Source of the DNA: Roseovarius sp. | Lineage (GTDB): Bacteria; Pseudomonadota; Alphaproteobacteria; Rhodobacterales; Rhodobacteraceae | DNA: 64,000 nt | Direction: 5' to 3' | Assembly: GCA_021775255.1 (NCBI GenBank) | Contig: JAJFIA010000001.1 | Span: forward strand, 372,001-436,000 | Part shown: piece by piece, positions 55,925 through 64,000 of the stretch | How the letters are laid out: every line of letters starts with the position of its first letter | Position numbering within the stretch: position 1 is the first letter of the stretch | Position numbers and translations under genes: made by a program | The notes under the pieces: model-generated | The model's database searches: none | Told to the model about the DNA's origin: nothing | The model's input: the letters and a program-made list of their open reading frames with translations, nothing else

Positions 55925-56791
55925 ATGAATAGCTTTGACAGCGACCACCTGCGCACCTTCCTTGCCGTCGCCGACAGCGGCAGCATGACCATTGGCGCCG
56001 CCCGCATCTTTCGCTCGCAATCCGCCGCCAGCCAGCAAATCAGGCGGCTGGAAGATACCCTTGGCAGCCCGGTATTTACCCGCCACGGGCGCGGTGTGGC
56101 CCTGACATCCGTGGGCGAGAGGCTCTTGCCCGTCGCGCGTGAGGTGACAGCCCGGCTTGATCAGACATTGCGCGCCCTCACCAGCGATGATCTGAGCGGC
56201 AGGCTCCGCCTTGGCATCCCCGATGATCACGAGCCCGATACCCTGACGCGGATCATTGCCGAATTCGCCCAATCACACCCGTCGGTCGAGCTTGAGATTA
56301 CCTGTGATCTCAGCGCCCGTTTTCCCAAAGCGCTGCAAACCGGCGCGCTTGATCTGGCGGTTTATGAGGTAGAAGAGGTGCCAGACCCCGCCGATGTTTT
56401 GTGGCGCGATCCCACCCATTGGGTGATGTCGCGGCATCATGATCTGATAACCCGGCCGGTTCTGCCCGTGGCGCTGTTTGACCGCGATTGCTGGTGGCGC
56501 GCGGCGGCGCTTTCGGCCCTGACAGATATGGGCCGGGCGTATCGCATCATCCTCACATCGCAAAGTGTTGCCGGTGTCACGGCGGCGGTCGAGGCCGGTG
56601 TGGCCATCGCCTTGCTTGGCTCTGGCGCGCTTTGCGACCGGATCAAAGCCCTTGGACCGGATCAGGGTTTTCCTGAAATGCCACTATCACATCTGGTGAT
56701 AGGCAGCTCCGATGGCCCCGATACAGCGGCAAGGCAAAGCATGATTCGAGCCATCCGCCACAGTTTCTCTCATCGCGGATATGCGGCGTAG
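55925..56791 (+). CDS. LysR-family transcriptional regulator
   Basis: A 288-residue regulator from the ATG at 55925. The helix-turn-helix is DHLRTFLAVADSGSMTIGAARIFRSQSAASQQIRRLED in sense (residues 6-43), with the effector-binding domain from about residue 90. Divergent from the permease gene with 94 bases between, which include AGAAA-N8-TTTCT as a possible operator. It most likely regulates the permease. The 3' end converges on zapA, seven bases between stops. Confidence 0.88.
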   Translation: MNSFDSDHLRTFLAVADSGSMTIGAARIFRSQSAASQQIRRLEDTLGSPVFTRHGRGVALTSVGERLLPVAREVTARLDQTLRALTSDDLSGRLRLGIPDDHEPDTLTRIIAEFAQSHPSVELEITCDLSARFPKALQTGALDLAVYEVEEVPDPADVLWRDPTHWVMSRHHDLITRPVLPVALFDRDCWWRAAALSALTDMGRAYRIILTSQSVAGVTAAVEAGVAIALLGSGALCDRIKALGPDQGFPEMPLSHLVIGSSDGPDTAARQSMIRAIRHSFSHRGYAA

Positions 56792-56798
56792 CCAAAGC

Positions 56799-57191
56799 TT
56801 ACCCGCCCTTCAGGCCATCGGCCATATCCGCCAGCGCCTCGGCTTGCGCCGCAATCCCTGACAGAGTTTCCTCCAACCCCTCGGGCACCGCCGAAGAGCC
56901 GGCTACACCGGGCTTGGCACCGGCTTCGCGCAACTGCGCCAGCTCCCGCTCCGTTTCTGCCAGTTTTTCTTCGGCAGCGCTCAGCTTATCCTGCACGCCT
57001 GCGGTTTTATCGGCCAGCATAAGCCCCGCCATCAGCAACATGCGCGGCTCTGGTGTGCGGCCGATTTGTGCGGCCAGTGCGGCGGCTTCCTCGTCCAGCA
57101 TCCGGGCTGCGGCCTGCAAATACGGCTCTTCACCCGTCTGACAGGCGACTTCAAAATTACGCCCGCCTATTTCAATCGTGATCTGCGGCAT
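56799..57191 (-). CDS. zapA: Cell division protein ZapA
   Basis: A 130-residue FtsZ-ring stabiliser. The N-terminal ZapA core ([37 protein letters not shown]) is followed by a coiled-coil region (about residues 60-95) and an Ala/Gly-rich tail. It overlaps the upstream coiled-coil gene by one base, forming a two-gene operon divergent from tkt. Confidence 0.9.
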   Translation of the reverse strand: MPQITIEIGGRNFEVACQTGEEPYLQAAARMLDEEAAALAAQIGRTPEPRMLLMAGLMLADKTAGVQDKLSAAEEKLAETERELAQLREAGAKPGVAGSSAVPEGLEETLSGIAAQAEALADMADGLKGG

Positions 57192-57688
57192 CAGGCATCC
57201 CCCACTTCGGTTGTCTCTGCATTGCGGTTCATCAACTGCTCAAGATCGGCCAGCACGGCCCCCGCCTCGGCCCGGCCGGCGGCGTGATCCGCGCGCAGGG
57301 CTTCCAGTTCGGATTGCAGCGCTTTATTGATAAGTTCCGCATCCGCCAGCCCGGCGGCATTTGCTTCGCGCAGGGCCTGATTGTTTTCCCGTAGCTGCTG
57401 ATTTGCCAGACGCAGGGATTGCAGTTCCGCGTCCAGCCTTGTCACCGCCTCATCGCGGCCTTTTTGCGCCTTTTCAGCCGCCTCGCTGTCGGATTGCTGT
57501 TTTTCCAGCACGGATTTCAAACGCGCCTCAAGCTGCTCCCCGGCCAGTTTTTCATCCGCCAGTTCCTGTTGCAGGGTGGCCAATGCCCTGGCCTCGTCCC
57601 CCCCCCGATCTGCAACCGCATCCAGCCCCTTCCTGACCCGATCCAATGCAGTGGTGATCCGCTGCTCCAATGCCTTGATGTCACTCAT
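57191..57688 (-). CDS. Coiled-coil protein upstream of zapA
   Basis: A 165-residue, highly charged protein that is almost entirely heptad-forming (residues about 5-155; [24 protein letters not shown] in character). No enzymatic motif and no signal peptide are visible. Gene position just upstream of zapA in this family of bacteria suggests a ZapB-like or DUF4164-type role at the division site; this is inferred from context. Divergent from tkt with about 180 bases between starts. Confidence 0.8.
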   Translation of the reverse strand: MSDIKALEQRITTALDRVRKGLDAVADRGGDEARALATLQQELADEKLAGEQLEARLKSVLEKQQSDSEAAEKAQKGRDEAVTRLDAELQSLRLANQQLRENNQALREANAAGLADAELINKALQSELEALRADHAAGRAEAGAVLADLEQLMNRNAETTEVGDA

Positions 57689-57871
57689 GCCTTCATTGCT
57701 CCCGGTTTATGCCACCCGAATCGGCTTTCGGGCCTGTTGCGGGCAAGTTTACATAAAGGCTGGGGGAAATGCGCCCCCCTTTACGGCAATCCTGCGCGCG
57801 AATACTTGATCTTTGAGGCGGGGCTGATATGCAGCCCCCATCTGTTGCCACCTCATAAAGGATTCTCACCC

Positions 57872-59887
57872 GTGGATATAGCCGCATTGCGAACCGCCAA
57901 TCCCGATCACTGGTCCAAGGCCACAGCCATCCGCGCATTGACGCTGGATGCGGTTGCCGCTGCAAATTCAGGCCATTCCGGCATGCCCATGGGCATGGCC
58001 GATGTGGCCACGGTGCTCTATGAAAAACACCTGAAATTTGATGCCGCCGCCCCCGACTGGCCGGATCGGGACCGGTTTATCCTGTCGGCGGGGCATGGCT
58101 CGATGCTGCTTTATGCGCTGCTGCATCTCACCGGTTACCAAGATATGACCATCGCGCAGATCAGGAATTTCCGCCAATGGGGCGCGATCACCGCAGGCCA
58201 CCCGGAATATGGCCACGCCAAGGGCATTGAAACCACAACCGGCCCGCTGGGTCAGGGCATTGCAAATTCCGTGGGCTTTGCCATGGCCGAGGAAATTCTG
58301 CGCGCGCGCTATGGCCGCAAACTGGTGGATCACCACACTTATGTCATTGCCGGTGACGGCTGCCTGATGGAAGGCATCAGCCACGAGGCCATCGGCCTTG
58401 CCGGGCGCTACCGCTTGGGCAAGCTGATCGTGATGTGGGATAATAATGACATCACCATCGACGGGCCGGTATCGCTTTCGGACCGTACCGATCAGGTGCG
58501 CCGTTTCAAGGCTGCGGGCTGGCATGTGCAAGAGATCGACGGCCATGACCCGGCGGCGATTGACGCGGCTTTGACTGCGGCCAAATCCAGCAAAAAACCC
58601 TCGATGATTGCCTGCAAAACCCATATTGCTCTGGGCCACGCGGCGCAGGACACTTCCAAAGGCCACGGGGCCCTGACCGACGCGGATCAGATGGCCGCCG
58701 CCAAGGCTGCCTATGGTTGGACATCCGGCCCCTTTGAGGTGCCCGCCGACGTGAAATCCGCATGGGAGGCCATCGGCAAACGCGGCGCCAAGGATCGCGC
58801 CGCATGGGAAATACGCCTTTCTGACGCCTCAAATCAACGTCAGGCCGAATTCAGCCGCATCATGGCCCGTGAAGCCCCGAAAAAACTGTCGGCGCGGATC
58901 AAGGCGCTGAAAAAACAGATCAGTGAAGAAGGCCCGAAACTGGCCACCCGCAAATCTTCGGAAATGGTGCTTGAGGTGGTGAATCCGATCATGCCCGAAA
59001 CCGTTGGCGGCTCGGCTGATCTGACTGGCTCCAACAACACCCGCTCGGGCGATATGACCGCGTTTGACATCGACAATCGCAAGGGTCGTTATGTCTATTG
59101 GGGTGTGCGCGAACATGGCATGGCGGCGGCGATGAATGGCATGGCCTTGCATGGCGGCATCCGCCCCTATGGCGGCACCTTCATGTGCTTTACCGATTAC
59201 GCCCGCCCGGCCATGCGTCTTGCCGCATTGATGCGTATCCCATCGGTCTTTGTCATGACCCATGACAGCATCGGCCTGGGCGAAGACGGGCCGACGCACC
59301 AACCGGTTGAGCATCTGGCGATTAGCCGGGCCACGCCAAACACCTATGTTTTCCGCCCCTGCGACACGGTCGAAACCGCCGAAGCGTGGGAAATTGCCCT
59401 GACCAGCACCGAAACCCCCTCGGTTTTGTCGCTGACCCGTCAGGGCCTGCCCACCCTGCGGCTTGAGCACAAAAACACCAACCTTACCGCCAAAGGGGCC
59501 TATGTTCTGGCCGAGGCGGAAGGCAAACGGCAGGCCATCCTGATTGCCACCGGCTCCGAGGTTGAGATTGCCATGCAGGCGCGTGATCTCTTGCAGGCCG
59601 AGGGCATTGGCACGCGGGTTGTCTCGATGCCCTGCATGGAGCTTTTCGCCGAGCAGGACGCCGCCTATCGCAAACGGGTTCTGCCCGGTGGCGCGGTTCG
59701 CGTCGGTATTGAGGCGGCTGTGCGCCTGGGCTGGGATCAATGGCTTTTGGGTGAACGTGGCCGCGACATCAAGGCTGATTTCGTTGGCATGTCGGGCTTT
59801 GGCGCCTCTGCGCCCGCCGAAACGCTTTACGAAAAATTCGGCATCACCGCGCAGGCTACTGTCGAAAAGGTCAAGGCGCTGCTCTGA
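57872..59887 (+). CDS. tkt: Transketolase
   Basis: Thiamine-dependent enzyme of the non-oxidative pentose phosphate pathway, 671 residues. The thiamine motif is [34 protein letters not shown] in sense (GDG...NN, residues about 153-186). Catalytic segments include [37 protein letters not shown] and [13 protein letters not shown]. The start is GTG at 57872 with AAAGGA nine bases upstream; the frame is open to 57419 but that part overlaps the divergent coiled-coil gene. The downstream gap genes suggest a central-carbon cluster. Confidence 0.96.
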   Translation: MDIAALRTANPDHWSKATAIRALTLDAVAAANSGHSGMPMGMADVATVLYEKHLKFDAAAPDWPDRDRFILSAGHGSMLLYALLHLTGYQDMTIAQIRNFRQWGAITAGHPEYGHAKGIETTTGPLGQGIANSVGFAMAEEILRARYGRKLVDHHTYVIAGDGCLMEGISHEAIGLAGRYRLGKLIVMWDNNDITIDGPVSLSDRTDQVRRFKAAGWHVQEIDGHDPAAIDAALTAAKSSKKPSMIACKTHIALGHAAQDTSKGHGALTDADQMAAAKAAYGWTSGPFEVPADVKSAWEAIGKRGAKDRAAWEIRLSDASNQRQAEFSRIMAREAPKKLSARIKALKKQISEEGPKLATRKSSEMVLEVVNPIMPETVGGSADLTGSNNTRSGDMTAFDIDNRKGRYVYWGVREHGMAAAMNGMALHGGIRPYGGTFMCFTDYARPAMRLAALMRIPSVFVMTHDSIGLGEDGPTHQPVEHLAISRATPNTYVFRPCDTVETAEAWEIALTSTETPSVLSLTRQGLPTLRLEHKNTNLTAKGAYVLAEAEGKRQAILIATGSEVEIAMQARDLLQAEGIGTRVVSMPCMELFAEQDAAYRKRVLPGGAVRVGIEAAVRLGWDQWLLGERGRDIKADFVGMSGFGASAPAETLYEKFGITAQATVEKVKALL

Positions 59888-59931
59888 TTTTCATGCGGGA
59901 ATGCCGTTGCAATACGGCCTTCCTGCCCCCA

Positions 59932-59970
59932 TTTGTTCTGCGATCTTTGTTCTGCGATCTTTGTTCTGCG
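59932..59970. repeat. 14-bp direct tandem repeat
   Basis: TTTGTTCTGCGATC occurs twice in full and once partly between tkt and the convergent DUF808 gene. Confidence 0.8.
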
Positions 59971-59978
59971 CTCCCGGC

Positions 59979-60938
59979 TTATTTGCCAAATACCGCTTGC
60001 CATACCGGGGCGATAATCCTGGTCCCGACCGGGATCAGCAAAACACCAAGCAGCAGGCCAAACATCCCGTCCAGCGCCGCCGTTGTCAGCCATTGGAGGG
60101 CTGCTTTCATATCGTCAAACCCATGCGCGGCAATTTCTGCAATGTGATGGATATGGTCATAAAGCTGCGGGAATCCCATGCCTTTCATCCCGTGTATGAT
60201 GATTGAGCCGCCAACCCACAGCATCGCGGCGGTGCCAACCACCATCAGGATTTTCAAAACCCAAGGCATCGCCCTGACCACGAACCGGCCCAAAGCCCGC
60301 GTCGCCGCAAAGCGCCCGCGCGCCGCCATCAAAAGCCCCAGATCATCGGCTTTGACAATCACCGCAACCGCGCCATAAACCACAACCGTTATGCCCACGG
60401 CAACCATTGCAAGGGTCGCCGCCTCCATCCAGAAGCCGCTCTCGGGGATTGCCGCCAGGGTGATGGTCATGATCTCGGCGGACAGGATGAAATCTGTCTT
60501 GATCGCACCGGCAACCTTTGCTTCTTCCAGATGCGCCGGATCCCCACCCGCATGGCTGCCATCCGGCCCGCCATGGCCATGGCCAAATCCCAGCGCATGG
60601 GCAATTTTTTCTGCGCCTTCAAAACATAAATACGCCCCGCCCAGCATCAGCAAAGGCGGAATGAGCCACGGCGCAAAGGCCGACAAGGCCAGCCCCACCG
60701 GCAGCAATAACACCAATTTGTTGAAGATCGACCCACGCGCGATGCGCCAGACAATCGGCAATTCGCGTTTGGCGTCAAAACCCTGCACATATTTCGGCGT
60801 CACGGCGGCATCGTCAATCACGGCCCCTGCCGCTTTGGTTCCTGCCTTGGCCGCCTGCCCGATCACATCATCAACCGAAGCCGCCGCAACCTTGGCAATC
60901 GCGGCCACGTCATCCAGCAAAGCCAGTAATCCACTCAT
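59979..60938 (-). CDS. DUF808 family membrane protein (YedI-like)
   Basis: A 319-residue inner-membrane protein starting SGLLALLDDVAAIAKVAAASVDDV, with hydrophobic segments near residues 75-105, 150-170, 175-195, 225-250 and 285-310. A His/Gly-rich loop (GHGHGGPDGSHAGGDPAHLEE) lies near residue 120. The family is widespread and of unknown function. It converges on tkt and is divergent from the first gap gene. Confidence 0.88.
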   Translation of the reverse strand: MSGLLALLDDVAAIAKVAAASVDDVIGQAAKAGTKAAGAVIDDAAVTPKYVQGFDAKRELPIVWRIARGSIFNKLVLLLPVGLALSAFAPWLIPPLLMLGGAYLCFEGAEKIAHALGFGHGHGGPDGSHAGGDPAHLEEAKVAGAIKTDFILSAEIMTITLAAIPESGFWMEAATLAMVAVGITVVVYGAVAVIVKADDLGLLMAARGRFAATRALGRFVVRAMPWVLKILMVVGTAAMLWVGGSIIIHGMKGMGFPQLYDHIHHIAEIAAHGFDDMKAALQWLTTAALDGMFGLLLGVLLIPVGTRIIAPVWQAVFGK

Positions 60939-61007
60939 CCCGCACCTTTACATATTTTAATCAAGTTAGCCGCCATACAATTCACTGCAAACCATATATT
61001 TCGCAAT

Positions 61008-61064
61008 CGTTAGCGCAAACCACCCAAAGAAGCAGCAGGAAAGATCGCAAAGTTATCGCTAACA
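61008..61064. promoter_or_regulatory. Two LacI-type operators upstream of first gap gene
   Basis: CGTTAGCGCAAACC (61008-61021) and AGTTATCGCTAACA (61051-61064) match the half-site rule of the TGTTAGCGCTAACA palindrome found before the second gap gene. Their spacing is 43 bases. Palindromes with this central CG pattern bind LacI-family regulators such as CceR, which controls central carbon genes in Rhodobacter. The regulator is inferred. Confidence 0.6.
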
Positions 61065-61153
61065 TATTGATTTTTGTTAAAAAATGCCTTTCAGAGCAGG
61101 CCAAGCAAGGCTATATCGCCAGACATCTGCAAGAGCATATCAGGATATCCGCC

Positions 61154-62155
61154 ATGACCATCAACATCGGTATCAACGGGTTTGGCCGCATCGGCCGCGC
61201 CACCCTTGCCCATATATCGCAAAGCACCCGCAACGATATCAAAGTGGTCAAGGTCAACGCCACCGGCCCCTTGAAAACCGCCGCCCACCTGATGCGCTAT
61301 GACAGCGTGCATGGACGCTACCCCAATGAGATCATCACCGATGAGGGCAGCATGGATCTGGGCCACGGCCCGATCGAGATGTTTTCCACCTATGACATGG
61401 ATACGCTCGATTGGGAGGGCGTCGACGTGGTGCTGGAATGCACCGGCAAATTCAATGACGGCGAGAAATCTAAAAAACACCTCGCGCGCGGGGCGGGCAA
61501 GGTGCTGATCTCGGCCCCGGCCAGAAATGTCGATCGCACCGTGGTCTACGGCGTCAACCATACCGATATGCAGGCAGGTGAGCGGATGATCTCGAACGGC
61601 TCCTGCACCACGAATTGCCTCGCACCGGTGGCCAAGGTTTTGCATGAAAGCATCGGCATCACATCCGGCCAGATGACCACGATCCACGCCTATACCGGCG
61701 ATCAGCCCACGCTTGACCGGCGCCATGATGACCTTTACCGCGCCCGCGCGGCGGCGATGTCGATCATTCCCACCTCAACCGGTGCCGCCAAGGCCCTGGG
61801 CGAAGTTTTACCGGCCCTCAAAGGCAGGCTTGACGGCTCCGCCATGCGCGTGCCCACCCCCAATGTCTCGGCGGTGGAACTGACCTTCCTCGCCGCCAGA
61901 GATGTCAGCGTGAGCGATGTGAACGCGGCCATGGCCGAGGCCGCCAGCGGCCCGATGCGGGGTGTGCTTGGCTATGACCCGGAACCCAAGGTCAGTGTCG
62001 ATTTCAACCATACCGAGGAAAGCGCCATTTTCGCCCCCGACCAGACCCGCGTCACCGGCAAGCGTCTGGTGCGGGTGCTGGCGTGGTATGACAATGAATG
62101 GGGCTTTTCATGCCGCATGGCCGATGTTGCCGTGGCCATGGGGCAACTGGCCTGA
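61154..62155 (+). CDS. gap: Glyceraldehyde-3-phosphate dehydrogenase, probable NADP-type paralogue
   Basis: Reversible oxidation of glyceraldehyde 3-phosphate to 1,3-bisphosphoglycerate, 333 residues. The Rossmann motif is INGFGRIGRATLA, the catalytic Cys151 is in SNGSCTTNCLAP and His178 in TIHAYTGDQ. The residue that fixes NAD preference in classical enzymes (Asp32 of the Geobacillus enzyme) is Ala36 here (KVNATGPL), and the Leu187-Pro188 pair is Arg189-Arg190 (LDRRHDDL). Both changes favour NADP. The start at 61154 was chosen because the conserved N-terminus begins there; the frame is open 87 bases upstream. Confidence 0.95.
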   Translation: MTINIGINGFGRIGRATLAHISQSTRNDIKVVKVNATGPLKTAAHLMRYDSVHGRYPNEIITDEGSMDLGHGPIEMFSTYDMDTLDWEGVDVVLECTGKFNDGEKSKKHLARGAGKVLISAPARNVDRTVVYGVNHTDMQAGERMISNGSCTTNCLAPVAKVLHESIGITSGQMTTIHAYTGDQPTLDRRHDDLYRARAAAMSIIPTSTGAAKALGEVLPALKGRLDGSAMRVPTPNVSAVELTFLAARDVSVSDVNAAMAEAASGPMRGVLGYDPEPKVSVDFNHTEESAIFAPDQTRVTGKRLVRVLAWYDNEWGFSCRMADVAVAMGQLA

Positions 62156-62231
62156 TACATATGCCCGGGCTTGAATTGGCCTTCCCCCTCGGGCATACCC
62201 TGAGGGGATATATGTTTTACATGGCCCCTGA

Positions 62232-62375
62232 ATGACCAATTCGATCGCAATTTTCCTTGTGCTGCTGATCCTCGCGGGCCTTGGCTATGATTATATCTAT
62301 AATGACTGGAGCGCCTCGCTGTTTCTGGCCCGCAAAATGGCCGATATGATCGAATGGATGGCCTTCTGGCGGTAA
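62232..62375 (+). CDS. Conserved 47-residue membrane protein between the gap genes
   Basis: ATG at 62232 to TAA at 62373-62375. The translation has one hydrophobic helix (IAIFLVLLILAGLGYDYIY, residues 5-23) and an amphipathic tail ending in MIEWMAFWR. I recall similar small proteins at the same place beside gap genes in Rhodobacteraceae, but that cannot be checked here. The function is unknown. It is 76 bases after the first gap gene and 86 bases before the second. Confidence 0.65.
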   Translation: MTNSIAIFLVLLILAGLGYDYIYNDWSASLFLARKMADMIEWMAFWR

Positions 62376-62406
62376 AAATCCGGTACTGAATCAGCCGCGG
62401 AATATC

Positions 62407-62444
62407 TTGACATTTATTGGCGCTTTCTTATGTTAGCGCTAACC
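62407..62444 (+). promoter_or_regulatory. Promoter with overlapping LacI-type operator before second gap gene
   Basis: A TTGACA box (62407-62412) and TATGTT box (62429-62434) are 16 bases apart. The palindrome TGTTAGCGCTAACC (62431-62444) covers the -10 box, 17 bases before the ATG. Binding there would block transcription, which points to repression by a LacI-type regulator. Confidence 0.72.
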
Positions 62445-62461
62445 ACCTACAGGAGCAGGCC

Positions 62462-63460
62462 ATGACAGTTAAAATCGCCATCAATGGTTTTGGCCGCATC
62501 GGGCGCAACATCGTGCGTGCCGTGCTTGAACAGGGCCGCGATGATATCAAGATCACCGCGATCAATGATCTTGGCCCGGTGGATTACAACGCCCACCTGC
62601 TTGAGTTTGACACGGTACATGGCCGGCTGGCGCAGGACATTACCGTAGAGGGCAACACGATCATCGCCGGCAACCAGACCATGCAGGTCACGGCAGAGCC
62701 TGATCCTGCAAAACTGCCGTGGCAGGATGTTGATATCGTGATGGAATGCACCGGCGTGTTCACCGCCCGCGACAAGGCCGCTGTGCATCTTGCGAACGGT
62801 GCCAAACGGGTGCTGGTTTCAGCCCCCTCAACAGGGGCCGACCGCACGATTGTCTACGGTGTCAATGACGGGCTGCTGACAGGGGATGATCAAATCATCT
62901 CCTGCGCCTCCTGCACCACGAATTGCCTCGCCCCGGTGGCCAAGGTGCTGAATGATGCCATCGGCATCACCCGCGGCTTCATGACCACGATCCACAGCTA
63001 TACCGGCGATCAGCCCACCCTTGATACCATGCACAAGGATCTCTACCGCGCCCGCGCGGCGGCGGCCAATATCATCCCCACCACAACCGGTGCCGCCCGT
63101 GCCGTGGGCCTTGTCCTGCCCGAGCTTGACGGCAGGCTTGACGGCACCGCCATCCGCGTGCCCTCGCCCAATGTCAGCGTGGTTGACCTGACATTCGAGG
63201 CCAGCCGCGACACCTCGGTGGACGAGATCAACGCGGCCATCAAAGACGCCGCTAATGGCACTCTCAAAGGGATTTTGGAATATTGCGACCGGCCGCTGGT
63301 TTCATCAGATTACAATCACAATCCGGCCAGTTCGATCTTTGCCACCGATCAGACCCGGGTGATGCATGGCTCCATGTGCCGGATCCTGAGCTGGTATGAC
63401 AACGAATGGGGCTTTGCCAACCGCATGGTCGATGTGGCCGCTGCCATGGGCCGCCTGTAA
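62462..63460 (+). CDS. gap: Glyceraldehyde-3-phosphate dehydrogenase, NAD-type
   Basis: 332 residues from the ATG at 62462 (CAGGAGC upstream). INGFGRIGRNIVRA, catalytic Cys151 in SCASCTTNCLAP and TIHSYTGDQ are conserved. Asp36 in AINDLGPV keeps the NAD-specifying acid that the neighbouring paralogue lacks, so this copy is the likely glycolytic enzyme. It is followed by a clear terminator at 63485-63514. Confidence 0.96.
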   Translation: MTVKIAINGFGRIGRNIVRAVLEQGRDDIKITAINDLGPVDYNAHLLEFDTVHGRLAQDITVEGNTIIAGNQTMQVTAEPDPAKLPWQDVDIVMECTGVFTARDKAAVHLANGAKRVLVSAPSTGADRTIVYGVNDGLLTGDDQIISCASCTTNCLAPVAKVLNDAIGITRGFMTTIHSYTGDQPTLDTMHKDLYRARAAAANIIPTTTGAARAVGLVLPELDGRLDGTAIRVPSPNVSVVDLTFEASRDTSVDEINAAIKDAANGTLKGILEYCDRPLVSSDYNHNPASSIFATDQTRVMHGSMCRILSWYDNEWGFANRMVDVAAAMGRL

Positions 63461-63484
63461 AACCCCCCAAATCTATAGTTTCAA

Positions 63485-63514
63485 CCCCGGCCCCCCTGCG
63501 GTGCCGGGGTTTTT
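63485..63514 (+). terminator. Rho-independent terminator of second gap gene
   Basis: A 7-bp stem CCCCGGC / GCCGGGG with an 11-base loop is followed by TTTTT, 25 bases after the stop. Confidence 0.9.
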
Positions 63515-63681
63515 CATGCGTGACCAAAAAAGCCATTCGAAATATGCGCGGAATTTCTCTCAACCAAAGGTGCAAACCCGCAAAACCAACCAAATAGCCA
63601 TAGTGTTTTCACCGCGGCAGGCACAATTCGGGGTCAGTGCGACAGCTAACAGATCGCAACAACCCGATGAAAGGAAACCAC

Positions 63682-63942
63682 ATGAAACGTATCATTATCC
63701 TTGCCCTCGCCCTCAGCGCGGCTTCGCTCGCCTCAGCTTCGCAAACCAATGAAATCAAGGGCAAACCCTCCGCCGCTGTCGTGGAACAGATCACATCCGG
63801 CCTCAGCGCCGAGGGGTACGATGTTCGCAGTGTCAAAACCGAGGATGGCATGTACGAGGTCTATGCGCTCAAAGACGGGAAACGCTACGAGCTCTATTTC
63901 GGCAAGGATCTCAAAATGCTCGACACAAAAAATGACGACTAA
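63682..63942 (+). CDS. Small secreted PepSY-like protein
   Basis: An 86-residue protein from the ATG at 63682 (AAAGGAAA upstream). A signal peptide (residues 1-19, ILALALSAASLASA) is followed by a PepSY-type domain (AVVEQITSGLSAEGYDVRSVKTEDGMYEVYALKDGKRYELYF). PepSY domains are thought to inhibit proteases or bind small ligands in the periplasm; the role here is unknown. The last 58 bases of the window (63943-64000) show no further gene. Confidence 0.8.
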   Translation: MKRIIILALALSAASLASASQTNEIKGKPSAAVVEQITSGLSAEGYDVRSVKTEDGMYEVYALKDGKRYELYFGKDLKMLDTKNDD

Positions 63943-64000
63943 GGCATTTCATCCACCGGTCGCAGCCGTGACCGGATGATGAAACTCAGCCAGGTGAGTT

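Noticed and set aside
58829-59740. 303-residue minus-strand frame
   Set aside because: Antisense to transketolase; no domain seen.
59935-59966. GTTC repeats resembling an SOS box
   Set aside because: The spacing between GTTC units is ten bases, not seven; they arise from a 14-bp tandem repeat between convergent genes.

Overview
The window is a stretch of alphaproteobacterial chromosome, most probably from a marine Rhodobacteraceae (Roseobacter-group) bacterium. Support comes from the gene orders ppiD-trpE, trpG-trpD-trpC-moaC-moeA-lexA, comEC/gltX/gltA and argC-ccmE-endolysin-holin-ccmF-ccmH, from a lexA promoter carrying the alphaproteobacterial SOS box (GAAC-N7-GAAC), and from the high GC content with codon use typical of that family. 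No rRNA operon, CRISPR array, transposase or intact prophage was seen. The genus is inferred, not proven.

Layout. 1-3.5 kb (minus strand): the 5' part of the B12-dependent ribonucleotide reductase nrdJ running off the left edge, a long regulatory region with NrdR-like boxes, tRNA-Pro(UGG), a DUF192 protein, a double cold-shock protein and pdxH. 3.7-17.9 kb (mostly plus): fabI, a LysE exporter, a Gpt-type phosphoribosyltransferase, an aminotransferase, the periplasmic folding factor ppiD, trpE, a pseudouridine synthase, a divergent polysaccharide deacetylase (minus), then trpGDC-moaC-moeA-lexA. 17.9-30.5 kb: comEC, gltX, gltA, a methyltransferase, then a minus-strand block with cytochrome c maturation genes (ccmE, ccmF, ccmH). 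That block encloses a two-gene lysis cassette (GH108 endolysin plus holin) of the gene-transfer-agent type, and is followed by argC and murI. 30.5-41.6 kb: a fused indolepyruvate ferredoxin oxidoreductase with a divergent LysR regulator, an M24 hydrolase/PLP lyase pair, an ECF42-type sigma factor with its DGPF-domain partner, and purL.

41.7-50.9 kb is the most distinctive region: a self-contained catabolic island. It has a dipeptide-type ABC transporter (with a natural permease-ATPase fusion), a DUF1028 protein, a glutaminase, a GntR/FCD regulator and an M20-family amidohydrolase/carbamoylase. The palindrome TTATCATGATAA, or a one-mismatch variant, occurs four times and only in the two divergent promoter regions of this cluster, so the GntR protein very likely controls all of it. 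The island lies between purL and bolA-grxD, and short repeats occur at both of its ends, which suggests insertion.

51-64 kb: a small secreted protein and a GNAT acetyltransferase, bolA and grxD (iron-sulfur/redox), a class V aminotransferase, a permease with divergent LysR regulator, zapA and a coiled-coil partner, transketolase, a DUF808 membrane protein, and two GAPDH genes flanking a 47-residue membrane protein. LacI-type operators lie before both gap genes, and the first GAPDH lacks the NAD-specifying aspartate. The window closes with a small PepSY-like secreted protein.
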